Position numbers and translations under genes: made by a program. Under the pieces are notes generated by a model. It was not told the origin of the DNA and did no database searches. It was given only the letters and a program-made list of their open reading frames with translations. A DNA stretch of 64,000 nt from Amycolatopsis endophytica (GTDB taxonomy: Bacteria > Actinomycetota > Actinomycetes > Mycobacteriales > Pseudonocardiaceae), in NCBI RefSeq assembly GCF_013410405.1, contig NZ_JACCFK010000001.1, positions 4,216,001 to 4,280,000 on the forward strand. Direction: 5' to 3'. The first letter of the stretch is position 1, and every line of letters starts with the position of its first letter. Below are positions 33,168 through 41,240 of this stretch, one piece after another.

Positions 33168-34367
33168 GTGAGCCAGGAAACCATGAGCTCGGCGCGCGAA
33201 CGCGCCCGCAGCTTCGATCACCTCGATCCCGCCGTGGCCGACACGGTGCACGAGGCGCTGGGGGAGTTCCGGCGGGGATGCCCGGTGGCGCACAGCGAGG
33301 CGCACGGCGGAATGTTCGTGGTGACCCGGTACGACGACCTCAGGCACGTCGCCGAGAACGGGCAGATCTTCTCCTCCGCCGCGGAGGTCGGCGCGGTGGT
33401 GGTCGCCCCGGAAACCGGCGGGGTGATCGCGCCGCTGTTCGAGCAGGACCTGGCCGAGCACGCGGCCTGGCGGAAGCACCTGCAGTCGTTCTTCACGCCC
33501 CGGGCCGCGGCCCGGCACACCGGCTACGTGCGGCGGGTCGCGGCCGAGGTGGTGGCCGAGCTGCGGCCGCGTGGCCGGGCCGATCTCGTACCGGACCTGT
33601 GCGCGCGGATCCCGCCGCTCGTGATCGCCTCGCTGATGGGCATCCCGGAGCCGGAACGGCCCGTGCTCGCCTCGCTCGTGCGCCGCCTGGCCGGTGCGGA
33701 GAGCGAGGAGGAGGCCGCCCCGGTGGGCCAGGAGTACACCGGTTTCCTGCTCGACCAGATCCGTTCCCGGCGCGGCGCCGACGGTGACGACGTGCTGACC
33801 TCGGTGGTCAACAGCGAGATCGGCGGGAAGCCCGCCGGGGACTACGAACTGCTCAAGTTCGCGTTCCTGCTGGTGGCCGCGGGCAATCTGACCACGACCG
33901 ACCAGCTGGCCAGCATCCTGCTCGAACTGGCGCGGGACGGCGAGCTGCGCGCCCGCGTGGTGGCCGATCGCGGCCTGATCCCGCAACTGGTGGAGGAAAG
34001 CGTCCGGCACGAGTCCGCGGTGGCGGCCACCGGCCGGACCGTGGTCGCCGAAACCGAGCTGGCCGGGGTGCCGCTGCAACCGGGCGACCGCATGCTGCTG
34101 ACCTGGGGTTCGGGCAACCGCGACGAGCGCCATTTCCCGGACGGCGACGAGTTCCGGCTGGGCAGGCCACGGCGGCCGCACCTGGGCTGGGGAGCCGGCG
34201 CGCACCGGTGCCTCGGCCTGCACGTGGCACGGGTCGAGCTGCGGGTGATCCTCGAGGAACTGCTGGCCGCCATCCCGGACTTCACGCTGCCGGACGGATT
34301 CGTGCCGCGCCGCACCTACGGCGTGATCCGCGGCGTCCGCGCGCTCCCGGTGACCTGGCCGGTGTGA
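33168..34367 (+). CDS. Cytochrome P450
   Basis: A 399-residue class I bacterial P450. The I-helix oxygen-binding motif is AAGNLTTTDQ, the K-helix ExxR is ESVR, and the heme-ligand loop is LGWGAGAHRCLGLHVARVE, with Cys as the thiolate. Length and motifs resemble CYP105/107-like soluble enzymes. GTG 33168 has GAGG six bases upstream and gives a normal length. There is no ferredoxin gene beside it. The nearest electron carrier in the window is the FprB-like protein. The substrate is unknown. Confidence 0.92.
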   Translation: MSQETMSSARERARSFDHLDPAVADTVHEALGEFRRGCPVAHSEAHGGMFVVTRYDDLRHVAENGQIFSSAAEVGAVVVAPETGGVIAPLFEQDLAEHAAWRKHLQSFFTPRAAARHTGYVRRVAAEVVAELRPRGRADLVPDLCARIPPLVIASLMGIPEPERPVLASLVRRLAGAESEEEAAPVGQEYTGFLLDQIRSRRGADGDDVLTSVVNSEIGGKPAGDYELLKFAFLLVAAGNLTTTDQLASILLELARDGELRARVVADRGLIPQLVEESVRHESAVAATGRTVVAETELAGVPLQPGDRMLLTWGSGNRDERHFPDGDEFRLGRPRRPHLGWGAGAHRCLGLHVARVELRVILEELLAAIPDFTLPDGFVPRRTYGVIRGVRALPVTWPV

Positions 34368-34446
34368 GCGAACGCGCCACCCGGCACCGCGAGCCGAGCC
34401 AAGACCGGCCCAGACCTCCCCCGCCCCTCATCCTCAGCGACTGAAA

Positions 34447-34462
34447 CCCTCCACGGGGAGGG
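34447..34462. terminator. Short GC hairpin after the P450 gene
   Basis: CCCTCC-acgg-GGAGGG (6-bp arms) lies 80 bp after the P450 stop with no T-run. It is a weak candidate for a terminator. Confidence 0.35.
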
Positions 34463-34511
34463 GCGGAGTGGTCGCTGCCGCTTGACTCCGTCGCTGCGCG
34501 CTTGCTATTCC

Positions 34512-34532
34512 TATATCAGGAACCCTGATATA
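34512..34532. promoter_or_regulatory. Operator of the ech-fcs operon (probable MarR site)
   Basis: A perfect inverted repeat TATATCAGG-aac-CCTGATATA (9-bp arms, 3-bp centre) overlaps the region right after a candidate promoter (TTGACT 34482-34487, TATTCC 34506-34511) and directly precedes the ribosome-binding site AAAGGAG. A repressor there would block initiation. The MarR gene at the end of the operon is the obvious candidate, as hydroxycinnamate operons are commonly controlled by MarR proteins that release DNA on binding the CoA thioester. Confidence 0.75.
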
Positions 34533-34543
34533 AAGGAGTGTGG

Positions 34544-35407
34544 ATGAGCACGGTGGCCGGCAATGGGCGGGTTCGTACCGAGCCCTGGGGTGACACGGTG
34601 CTGGTGGAGTTCGACGAGGGCATCGCCTGGGTCACGCTCAACCGGCCGGACAAGCGCAATGCCATGAACCCGGCCCTGAACGACGAGATGGTGCGTGTGC
34701 TGGACCACCTGGAGGGCGACGATCGCTGCCGGGTGCTGGTGCTCACCGGCGCGGGCGAGTCGTTCTCGGCGGGCATGGACCTCAAGGAGTACTTCCGCGA
34801 GGTCGACGCCACCGGCAGCACCGCGGTGCAGATCAGGGTGCGCCGGGCCAGCGCGGAGTGGCAGTGGAAGCGCCTCGCGAACTGGAGCAAGCCGACGATC
34901 GCGATGGTCAACGGCTGGTGTTTCGGCGGTGCGTTCACTCCGCTGGTCGCCTGCGATCTGGCCTTCGCCGACGAGGCGGCACAGTTCGGGTTGTCCGAGG
35001 TGAACTGGGGCATCCCGCCGGGCGGCGTGGTCAGCCGGGCGCTCGCGGCGACCGTGCCGCAGCGGGACGCGCTGTTTCACATCATGACCGGTGAGCCGTT
35101 CGACGGTCGTCGTGCGGCGCAGATGCGGCTGGTGAACGAGGCGCTGCCGGCGGCACGGCTGCGGGAGCGCACGCGCGAGGTCGCGCTGAAGCTGGCCTCG
35201 ATGAACCAGGTGATCCTGCACGCGGCCAAGACCGGGTACAAGATCGCCCAGGAGATGCCGTGGGAGCAGGCCGAGGACTACCTCTACGCCAAACTCGACC
35301 AGTCCCAGTTCGCGGACAAGGCGGGCGCCCGCGCCAAGGGGCTGACCCAGTTCCTCGACGACAAGACCTACCGTCCCGGCCTGAGCGCGTTCGATCCGGA
35401 GAAGTAG
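34544..35407 (+). CDS. ech: Hydroxycinnamoyl-CoA (feruloyl-CoA) hydratase-lyase
   Basis: A 287-residue crotonase-fold enzyme very like Pseudomonas HCHL and Amycolatopsis Ech. It has GAGESFSAGMDLKEYFREVD, VNGWCFGGAFTPLVACDLAFA, FGLSEVNWGIPPGG and EQAEDYLYAKLDQS. The catalytic Glu143 and Tyr239 of the Pseudomonas enzyme correspond to Glu152 and Tyr248 here; the residue at Ser123 is a Thr (Thr132). It hydrates feruloyl-CoA and splits it to vanillin and acetyl-CoA. ATG 34544 has AAAGGAG six bases upstream. It is the first gene of ech-fcs, behind a MarR-type operator. Confidence 0.9.
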   Translation: MSTVAGNGRVRTEPWGDTVLVEFDEGIAWVTLNRPDKRNAMNPALNDEMVRVLDHLEGDDRCRVLVLTGAGESFSAGMDLKEYFREVDATGSTAVQIRVRRASAEWQWKRLANWSKPTIAMVNGWCFGGAFTPLVACDLAFADEAAQFGLSEVNWGIPPGGVVSRALAATVPQRDALFHIMTGEPFDGRRAAQMRLVNEALPAARLRERTREVALKLASMNQVILHAAKTGYKIAQEMPWEQAEDYLYAKLDQSQFADKAGARAKGLTQFLDDKTYRPGLSAFDPEK

Positions 35408-35411
35408 CGGC

Positions 35412-36875
35412 GTGCGCAACCAGGGGCTGGGCTCCTGGCCGGTGCGCCGCGCCAGGATGAGCCCGCACGCGATCGCGGTCCGGCACGACGGGACCGCGCT
35501 GACGTATGCGGAACTGTCGCGGCGGGTGGCGCGGCTGGCGCACGGGCTGCGCGGCGCCGGGATCCGTCCCGGCGACCGCGTCGCCTACCTCGGGCCGAAC
35601 CATCCGGCGTACCTGGAGACCCTGTTCGCGTGCGGGCAGGCGGGCGCGGTGTTCGTGCCGCTCAACTTCCGGCTCGGCGTACCGGAACTGGATTACGCGC
35701 TGGCCGACTCCGGCGCGACGGTGCTGATCCACACGCCGGAGTACGCCGAAACCGCCGCGGCCGTCTCGGCGCGGTTGCGGCGCGTACCGGCGGGTGAGCT
35801 GGACGCGACCGACGACGAACCGCTCGACCTGCCCGTCGGCCGCGACGACGTGTGCCTGCTGATGTACACCTCGGGCAGTACGGGACGGCCCAAGGCCGCG
35901 ATGCTGACCCACGGGAACCTGACGTGGAACAGCATCAACGTCCTGGTCGAGACCGACCTCGCGGGCGACGAACGGGCCCTGGTCGCGGCGCCGCTGTTCC
36001 ACGCCGCCGCGCTCGGCATGATCTGCCTGCCGACCCTGCTCAAGGGCGGCACGGTCATCCTGCACTCGTCGTTCGACCCCGGCGCCGTGTTGTCCACTGT
36101 GGAGCACGAGCGGGTGACGCTGGTGTTCGGCGTGCCCACGATGTACCAGGCGATCGCGGCGCATCCCTCGTGGGAGACGGCTGACCTGTCGAGCATACGG
36201 ACCCTGCTGTGCGGCGGGGCGCCGGTGCCCGCGGACACGATCCGCCGCTACCTCGACCGCGGTCTTGCCTTCGTGCAGGGCTACGGCATGACCGAGGCCG
36301 CGCCGGGCGTGCTGTTCCTGGACCGGGCCCACGCCGGGGAGAAGGTGGGCTCGGCCGGGGTACCGTCGTTCTTCACCGATGTCCGGGTGGTCGGACCCGG
36401 CGGCGAACCAGTGCCGGCGGGGGAGGAGGGCGAGATCGTCGTCAGCGGGCCCAACGTCATGACGGGCTACTGGAACCGGCCGGACGCGACGGCCGACGTT
36501 CTGCGGGACGGCTGGTTCCACTCCGGCGACGTGGCCACGGTGGACGATGACGGCTACTACCACGTCGTCGACCGGCTCAAGGACATGATCATCTCCGGTG
36601 GCGAGAACATCTACCCCGCCGAGGTGGAGAACGAGCTGTACGCGCACCCCGCCGTGCGGGCCTGCGCGGTGATCGGCGTGCCGGACCGGAAATGGGGCGA
36701 GGTCGGCAAGGCGATCGTGGTCGCCGACGGGGTCACCGGGGACGAGCTGCTGGCCTACCTGCGGACGCGACTGGCCTCCTACAAGATCCCGAAGTCGGTC
36801 GAGTTCACCGACCACCTCCCCGCGACCGGTTCCGGGAAGATCCGCAAGGCGGAGGTCCGCCGCCGTTACGGCTGA
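35412..36875 (+). CDS. fcs: Feruloyl-CoA synthetase (AMP-forming)
   Basis: A 487-residue adenylate-forming ligase. The phosphate-binding loop is MYTSGSTGRPKAAMLTH near residue 150, the A5 motif is YGMTEA near 290, the hinge is GYYHVVDRLKDMIISGGENIYPAEVE, and the C-terminal Lys lies in TGSGKIRKAEVRR. Size and position, 4 bp after ech, match the fcs-ech pair that converts ferulate to vanillin in Amycolatopsis. It activates ferulate and related hydroxycinnamates to CoA esters. GTG 35412 is the start. The gene ends inside the convergent MarR gene (10-bp overlap). Confidence 0.87.
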   Translation: MRNQGLGSWPVRRARMSPHAIAVRHDGTALTYAELSRRVARLAHGLRGAGIRPGDRVAYLGPNHPAYLETLFACGQAGAVFVPLNFRLGVPELDYALADSGATVLIHTPEYAETAAAVSARLRRVPAGELDATDDEPLDLPVGRDDVCLLMYTSGSTGRPKAAMLTHGNLTWNSINVLVETDLAGDERALVAAPLFHAAALGMICLPTLLKGGTVILHSSFDPGAVLSTVEHERVTLVFGVPTMYQAIAAHPSWETADLSSIRTLLCGGAPVPADTIRRYLDRGLAFVQGYGMTEAAPGVLFLDRAHAGEKVGSAGVPSFFTDVRVVGPGGEPVPAGEEGEIVVSGPNVMTGYWNRPDATADVLRDGWFHSGDVATVDDDGYYHVVDRLKDMIISGGENIYPAEVENELYAHPAVRACAVIGVPDRKWGEVGKAIVVADGVTGDELLAYLRTRLASYKIPKSVEFTDHLPATGSGKIRKAEVRRRYG

Positions 36876-37333
36876 CTCGTGCGGCGCGCCTGCGAGAGGG
36901 CCGCGAGCGCGGCGACACCGCGCTCCAGGCCCTCCCGGAAGGTGTTCTGCTCCGACGGGCCGAGACCGGCCAGCAGCTCGTGCTCCAGCTCCCGCACGGC
37001 GGGCGCGCACCTGTCGAGCAGCTCCTCGCCCGCCTCGGTCAGGGTCGCCACCAGCACCCGCTTGTTGCCCTCCTGTGCCTGGCGCTCGATCAGGCCGCGC
37101 TTCTCCAGCGCCAGCACCATCTCGTGCATCGTCTGCGGCCGCAGGAACGACCGGCGGGCCAGCTGCGCCGAGGACAGGCCACCCCGGCCACGCAACACGC
37201 TCAGCGCCGTGTACTGCAGAGTAGTGAGCCCGAGCGGGCGCAGCGCGTCGTCCATCAACGCGCGGATCACCAGCTCCAGCCGTTTGACCAGGTAGAGGGT
37301 CAGTGGCCGGGCGTCCTCGGGCTCGCTGCTCAC
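36866..37333 (-). CDS. MarR family transcriptional regulator (probable ferulate operon repressor)
   Basis: A 155-residue MarR protein. The winged helix is LTTLQYTALSVLRGRGGLSSAQLARRSFLRPQTMHEMVLALEKRGLIERQA (residues 40-90, key helix SFLRPQTMHE), followed by dimerisation helices. MarR regulators next to hydroxycinnamate genes often sense the CoA thioester product of Fcs. Its 3' end overlaps fcs by 10 bp, so the two are convergent. The likely target is the inverted repeat at 34512-34532. GTG 37333 is the start. Confidence 0.88.
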   Translation of the reverse strand: MSSEPEDARPLTLYLVKRLELVIRALMDDALRPLGLTTLQYTALSVLRGRGGLSSAQLARRSFLRPQTMHEMVLALEKRGLIERQAQEGNKRVLVATLTEAGEELLDRCAPAVRELEHELLAGLGPSEQNTFREGLERGVAALAALSQARRTSQP

Positions 37334-37706
37334 GCCGTCATGATGGCACGCGCGTTCACCGGGCTCCGGGGGGAGCGGTCCGGAGGCTGTTCCCGGGCTC
37401 CCGTGACACTCCGCTGAACAGGTGAACAGCGTTCTACCCGGCTGGGCGCTTCCGGCCCCCCGCCGAACGGCGGTTCCCGCGATGCTCCTTCGGGTCTACT
37501 GTGGACACTCTGGCGGGGATCTCCGCGGTGGCGGCACGGTAAGCGTTTTCGCAGCTAGTGCCGCACGTGGTTCGCCGTGGCGGCGGTCGTTTCCGCATGC
37601 ATCGATCGTGAAAATCCGTGGGGGAGAAGCGTTTTCCGGTGTCGCGCCACCCCTGACGGGGCGTGCGGCCAAGATCACCCCGACAGCGGTACGTCTCGCG
37701 GGAAAG

Positions 37707-37744
37707 ATGACGTTATGTTGGTCGGCGGTCTGCCCCCCGCCTAG
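37707..37744 (+). promoter_or_regulatory. Possible leader region and short peptide before the prenyltransferase
   Basis: The 448 bp from 37334 to 37781 hold no gene; promoter-like TGAACA direct repeats lie at 37415-37420 and 37423-37428. Near the 3' end is a nine-codon frame (ATG 37715 to TAG 37742-37744) encoding MLVGGLPPA, ending Pro-Pro-Ala-stop, 37 bases before the prenyltransferase start. ATG 37707, in frame with the enzyme, is an alternative upstream start with one Trp. Since tryptophanase operons are known for leader-peptide control, this could be a regulatory leader; evidence is only positional. Confidence 0.35.
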
Positions 37745-37781
37745 TCGAGCTGTGACCGCTCGCCAGACCGTCGGAGTGAGC

Positions 37782-38876
37782 GTGAACGTCCCTGTGACCC
37801 TTTTCGACCATGCCCGTGATCAGCTCAGAAATCTGTGCCAGGTGGCGGGTTTCGCCGACGAAGACGAAGCCCCCGCCACCGTCCTGCGCGAACTCCTCGG
37901 CGCGGCGGGCCGCCGCCCGCTGACCGCGCCACCAGTGTGGCTTTCGGACGTCGCCGACGACGCGACGCCCGTGGAGTTCTCGCTCGCCTTCGACGCCAGT
38001 GGCGAGCGCGCGGTGCGGATCCTCGGTGAGACTATCCCGGAAAACCCCGGTCCCGCAGCCAACATCGAGGCCGCGAAGCGCTTTCTCACCCACATGGCGC
38101 AGCGCTACGCCGTGAACCTCGATCGTTTCCGCGCGGTCGAGGATCTGTTCCTCACCGAACGTCCACAGGGGAAGTTCGCACTGTGGTTCTCGCTGATCCT
38201 GCGCCCCGGACGTGTGCCCGCCCTGAAGGTCTACTTCAACCCGCTCGTACGTGGCGACCAGGCCGCGCGGGGACTGGTCGCGGAAGCGCTGCGCCGACTG
38301 GGGTTGCGTGACGCCTACGACACGGTCGAGCGTTACGCGCTGTGCCGAGGCGCCGCGGACAAGTTCTCGTTCTTCGCGCTGGACCTCGACGACGGTCCGC
38401 TGTCGAGGGTCAAGCTCTACGTCTCCCACGACTCCGGCGACTCATCCACGGTCGAACGCGCCGCGACCGCGGTGGACGGCGTGGACCCGCTGGCGCTGCG
38501 GGAGTTCCTCACGCTCGCGGGTGGCGGCACCGGCCCGTTCGCGGGCAGACCGCTGGTGTCGAGCTACTCGTTCGTCGAGGCGGACTCCGGCCGGCCCGGC
38601 AACTACAGCCTCTACCTCCCGGTCCGCGACTACGTCCCGGACGACGAGGTGGCGCGTGCGCAGGCGCTGGCCCACCTGGAACGGGCCGGAGTGCCCGCCG
38701 CGGAACTGGACCGGGCCATCGGTGCGATGACGAGCCGCCCGCTGAGCGAGGGGGTGGGCCTGGTCGCGCACCTGTCGCTGCGTCTCGGCCGGTTCGGGTC
38801 CGGGACCACGGTATATCTTTCGTCGGAGGCATACGGCGTGACACCGTCACGGGCGAGGGCCGCCGCCGCGTTGTGA
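37782..38876 (+). CDS. Indole prenyltransferase, ABBA/DMATS type
   Basis: About 364 residues of the aromatic prenyltransferase ABBA superfamily, tryptophan dimethylallyltransferase branch. It has LFDHARDQLRNLCQVAGF, VADDATPVEFSLAFDASGE, ALKVYFNPLVRG, SRVKLYVSH, GNYSLYLPVRDYV and TTVYLSSEAYGVTP, the repeated alternating-charge strands that form the PT barrel. Such enzymes attach dimethylallyl to tryptophan or indole without needing an NDxxD motif. GTG 37782 has GGAG five bases before it; GTG 37776 or ATG 37707 would lengthen it. The tryptophanase gene follows after 19 bp, as in Streptomyces loci making 6-dimethylallylindole-3-carbaldehyde. Regiospecificity is not predictable. Confidence 0.82.
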   Translation: MNVPVTLFDHARDQLRNLCQVAGFADEDEAPATVLRELLGAAGRRPLTAPPVWLSDVADDATPVEFSLAFDASGERAVRILGETIPENPGPAANIEAAKRFLTHMAQRYAVNLDRFRAVEDLFLTERPQGKFALWFSLILRPGRVPALKVYFNPLVRGDQAARGLVAEALRRLGLRDAYDTVERYALCRGAADKFSFFALDLDDGPLSRVKLYVSHDSGDSSTVERAATAVDGVDPLALREFLTLAGGGTGPFAGRPLVSSYSFVEADSGRPGNYSLYLPVRDYVPDDEVARAQALAHLERAGVPAAELDRAIGAMTSRPLSEGVGLVAHLSLRLGRFGSGTTVYLSSEAYGVTPSRARAAAAL

Positions 38877-38895
38877 GCAGGAGGAAGAGGAGCAG

Positions 38896-40281
38896 ATGAA
38901 GTCGTTCCCGCCGTACCGGGTCCAGGTTGTCAAGGAGATACCGATCACCACCCGGCAGGAGCGGGAGGAAGCGCTTTCCCTGGCCGGGTACAACATGTTC
39001 GATCTGCCCGCGAACAAGGTCACCATCGACCTGCTGACCGACTCGGGCACCGGCGCGGTGAGCGCGGCACAGGAGGCGGGCGCGGCCGCGGCCGACCGGT
39101 CCTACGCCGGATCCGATTCCTGGTACCGGTTCCGGCAGGCCCTGGAGGACGTGACCTCGTTCCCGCATCTGTTCCCCGTCCACCAGGGACGCGCGGCGGA
39201 GCGGGTCCTGTTCACCACGGCGTTGAAGCCGGGGCAGATCTCGCTGTCCAACACGCACTTCGACACGACTCGCGCGAACGTCGAACTCGCCGGCGCCGAG
39301 GCACGGGACCTGCCGTGCGCCGAGGCCGCCGACCTGGACAGCCGGGAGCCGTTCAAGGGTGACATCGACCTCGCCGCGCTCGAAGACACGCTGGCGGGCC
39401 CGGACGGCCCGCGGGTCGGCCAGGTGCTCATCACGATCACCAACAACGGTGGCGGTGGGCAGCCGGTGTCGATGGCCAACCTCAAGGCCGTGCGGGCGTT
39501 GTGCGACCGGTTCCGCGTACCGTTCTTCCTGGACGCGGCCCGGTTCGCGGAGAACTCGTGGCTGGTGACGCAGCGGGAAGAGGGCTACGCGGACAAGACG
39601 CCCACGCAGGTCGCGCAGGAGACGTTCGCGCTCGCCGACGGTTTCGTGGCCAGCCTCAAGAAGGACGCGATCTCCCCGATGGGCGCGGCGATCGGCGTGC
39701 GCGACACCCGCCTGGCCAAGCAGGTCGAGGCGATCCTCATCGCGACCGAGGGTTTCCGCACCTACGGCGGCATGGGCGCGCACGACCTGGAACGCGTCGC
39801 CCAGGGCCTGCGGGAGGTCCTGGACCCGCACTACCTGCGCAACCGCGCGGAGGAGACGGCGCACTTCGCCCGGCTGATCAACGAGGCCGGAGTGGACATC
39901 GTGCAGCCGGCCGGTGTCCACGGCCTCTACCTGAACGCCGGGCGCCTGCTCCCGCACCTGCCCCCGCGCGGTTTCCCCGGCCACGCGCTCGCGTGCGAAC
40001 TGTACCTGGCGGGCGGCATCCGGTGCGCCGAACTGGGGTCCCTGTACCTGGGCACGTTCGACGAGTCGCATGAGCTGGTGAGCCCGGCGCCGTTCGAGCT
40101 GGTCCGGCTGGCGATTCCGCGACGGACGTATACGCTGGCGCACCTGGAGTATGTGGCGGATGTGCTCGGGGCGATTGCGAAGAATCCGGAGCGGGTGCCG
40201 GAGTACCGGGTGACCTACGCGCCGGAGTTGTTGCGGCACTTCAACCTGAAGCTGCGGCAGGTGCCCCGGTCGGGTTCGTAG
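38896..40281 (+). CDS. tnaA: Tryptophanase (tryptophan indole-lyase) / beta-eliminating lyase
   Basis: A 461-residue PLP enzyme of the tryptophanase/tyrosine phenol-lyase family. It has EREEALSLAGYNMFDLPANKVTIDLLTDSGTGA, NTHFDTTRANVE, the PLP Lys in SLKKDAISPMGA, and GFRTYGGMGAHDLE. It would split tryptophan, or prenyl-tryptophan, to indole (or prenylindole), pyruvate and ammonia. Tryptophanase and tyrosine phenol-lyase are hard to separate by eye; the adjacent indole prenyltransferase favours indole chemistry. The TAG stop lies at the edge of an R2 repeat. Translation probably starts at ATG 38896, after GAAGAGGAGC. Confidence 0.85.
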   Translation: MKSFPPYRVQVVKEIPITTRQEREEALSLAGYNMFDLPANKVTIDLLTDSGTGAVSAAQEAGAAAADRSYAGSDSWYRFRQALEDVTSFPHLFPVHQGRAAERVLFTTALKPGQISLSNTHFDTTRANVELAGAEARDLPCAEAADLDSREPFKGDIDLAALEDTLAGPDGPRVGQVLITITNNGGGGQPVSMANLKAVRALCDRFRVPFFLDAARFAENSWLVTQREEGYADKTPTQVAQETFALADGFVASLKKDAISPMGAAIGVRDTRLAKQVEAILIATEGFRTYGGMGAHDLERVAQGLREVLDPHYLRNRAEETAHFARLINEAGVDIVQPAGVHGLYLNAGRLLPHLPPRGFPGHALACELYLAGGIRCAELGSLYLGTFDESHELVSPAPFELVRLAIPRRTYTLAHLEYVADVLGAIAKNPERVPEYRVTYAPELLRHFNLKLRQVPRSGS

Positions 40282-40525
40282 CCGCTACGCGGGTTTCCCA
40301 GGCGTCGGCTTCGCTTCGCTACGCCCCGATGGGGCCGCCCCGATTTGTGATCGTTTCTCCGGCCGAGCAGGCGGTGTCAAGGCGGGAAAGAGTGCCTTGA
40401 CTCCGCCTGATCGTCCGCAGAACTGGGCTGGGGATCGGGGTGCGGGGGAGGGCTGGGCGGCCCGGTGGCTGGGATGCGTTGCCGGGTTTCGGTGTGGGTG
40501 GGGCGGCGGGTGCGCGAATGCAGCA
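40276..40525 (+). repeat. Dispersed repeat R2, third copy
   Basis: Same blocks as at 25265-25520: TTCGTAGCCGCTACGCGG at the left edge, GGCTTCGCTTCGCTACGCCC, TCTCCGGCCGAGCAGG, hairpin AGGCGGTGTCAAGG / CCTTGACTCCGCCT (40369-40382 and 40395-40408, one mismatch), CGCCTGATCGTCCGCAGAAC and GGGGATCGGG. It starts at the tryptophanase stop codon. The 359-bp gap 40282-40640 holds only this repeat, a 21-bp array and a terminator, and no gene. Confidence 0.85.
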
Positions 40526-40536
40526 CGCGCTTGCGG

Positions 40537-40589
40537 GCGAGTCCCACCTTCCGGGCCGCGAGTTCTGCGTTCGCGTTGGCGAGTTCTGC
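40537..40589. repeat. 21-bp repeat array E (variant motif)
   Basis: The motif GCGAGT(T/C)C occurs at 40537, 40558 and 40579, exactly 21 bp apart; the last two share GCGAGTTCTGC. It differs from the CAAACAC arrays in sequence but has the same period, and it lies between an R2 copy and the conservon terminator. A related but irregular unit (GCGAATGCAGC) is 23 bp upstream. Confidence 0.65.
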
Positions 40590-40619
40590 AAAAGGGCCAC
40601 CTCGCGTGCGAGGTGGCCC
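40590..40619 (-). terminator. Intrinsic terminator of the conservon
   Basis: A perfect 12-bp-arm stem GGGCCACCTCGC / GCGAGGTGGCCC (40594-40605 and 40608-40619) is followed, on the minus strand, by TTTTGC. It lies 21 bp downstream of the cvnD stop and is the clearest rho-independent terminator in the window. Confidence 0.8.
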
Positions 40620-40640
40620 ATGCTGGCAAACGGCGGGATA

Positions 40641-41240
40641 TCAGGCCCGCGTCAGCTCCGGCTCGGCGGGGAGCTTGCTCATCGCGTAGCGCACGAGGCG
40701 GATGAGCGCCAGCTTGCTCGACTCACGGGAACGTGCGTCGAAGAACATCACCGGGATGCCGGGGGAGATGGCGAGCGCCTTGCGGATCTCGTCCTCGTCG
40801 TAGTCGTCGGAGTCCTCGAAACAGTTCACCGCCACGATGAACGGGATCTTGCGTCGTTCGAAGAAGTCGATCGCCGCGAAGCTGGAGTCCAGCCGGCGCG
40901 TGTCGACGAGCACGACGGTGCCGATGGCGCCGAGCGCGAGCTCGTCCCACATGAACCAGAACCGGTCCTGCCCCGGCGTGCCGAACAAGTACAGCACGGT
41001 CTGCGGCGAGATGGTGATGCGGCCGAAGTCCAGCGCGACCGTCGTGGTGGTCTTGCGTTCGACACCGGTGAGATCGTCCACGCCGGTGCTGGCCTCCGTC
41101 ATCACCTCCTCGGTGGACAGCGGGACGATCTCGGACACCGACGCGACCATGGTGGTCTTGCCGGCGCCGAAACCGCCCGCGATCACGATCTTGACCGGCG
41201 TCGGGATGACAGCCTGGTCTTCAGAGCCTGTTGAGGCCAT
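40641..41240 (-). CDS. Conservon small GTP-binding protein (CvnD-like)
   Basis: A 199-residue Ras-like GTPase of the actinobacterial conservon type. It has P-loop VIAGGFGAGKTTMVASVSEI, switch-II-like LFGTPGQDRFWFMWDEL, and VNCFEDS in the place of the NKxD base-recognition motif, so nucleotide specificity may be relaxed. CvnD proteins work with the CvnA kinase, CvnB roadblock and CvnC DUF742 proteins as a membrane-associated switch like eukaryotic G-protein modules. Its start overlaps cvnC by 20 bp. A strong terminator follows. Confidence 0.9.
   Translation of the reverse strand: MASTGSEDQAVIPTPVKIVIAGGFGAGKTTMVASVSEIVPLSTEEVMTEASTGVDDLTGVERKTTTTVALDFGRITISPQTVLYLFGTPGQDRFWFMWDELALGAIGTVVLVDTRRLDSSFAAIDFFERRKIPFIVAVNCFEDSDDYDEDEIRKALAISPGIPVMFFDARSRESSKLALIRLVRYAMSKLPAEPELTRA

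Noticed and set aside
33168..40281. One large biosynthetic gene cluster joining the P450, ech-fcs and prenyltransferase genes
   Set aside because: The ferulate module is a catabolic unit with its own operator and regulator, and the P450 is a separate transcript with a 176-bp gap; there is no PKS, NRPS or terpene synthase.
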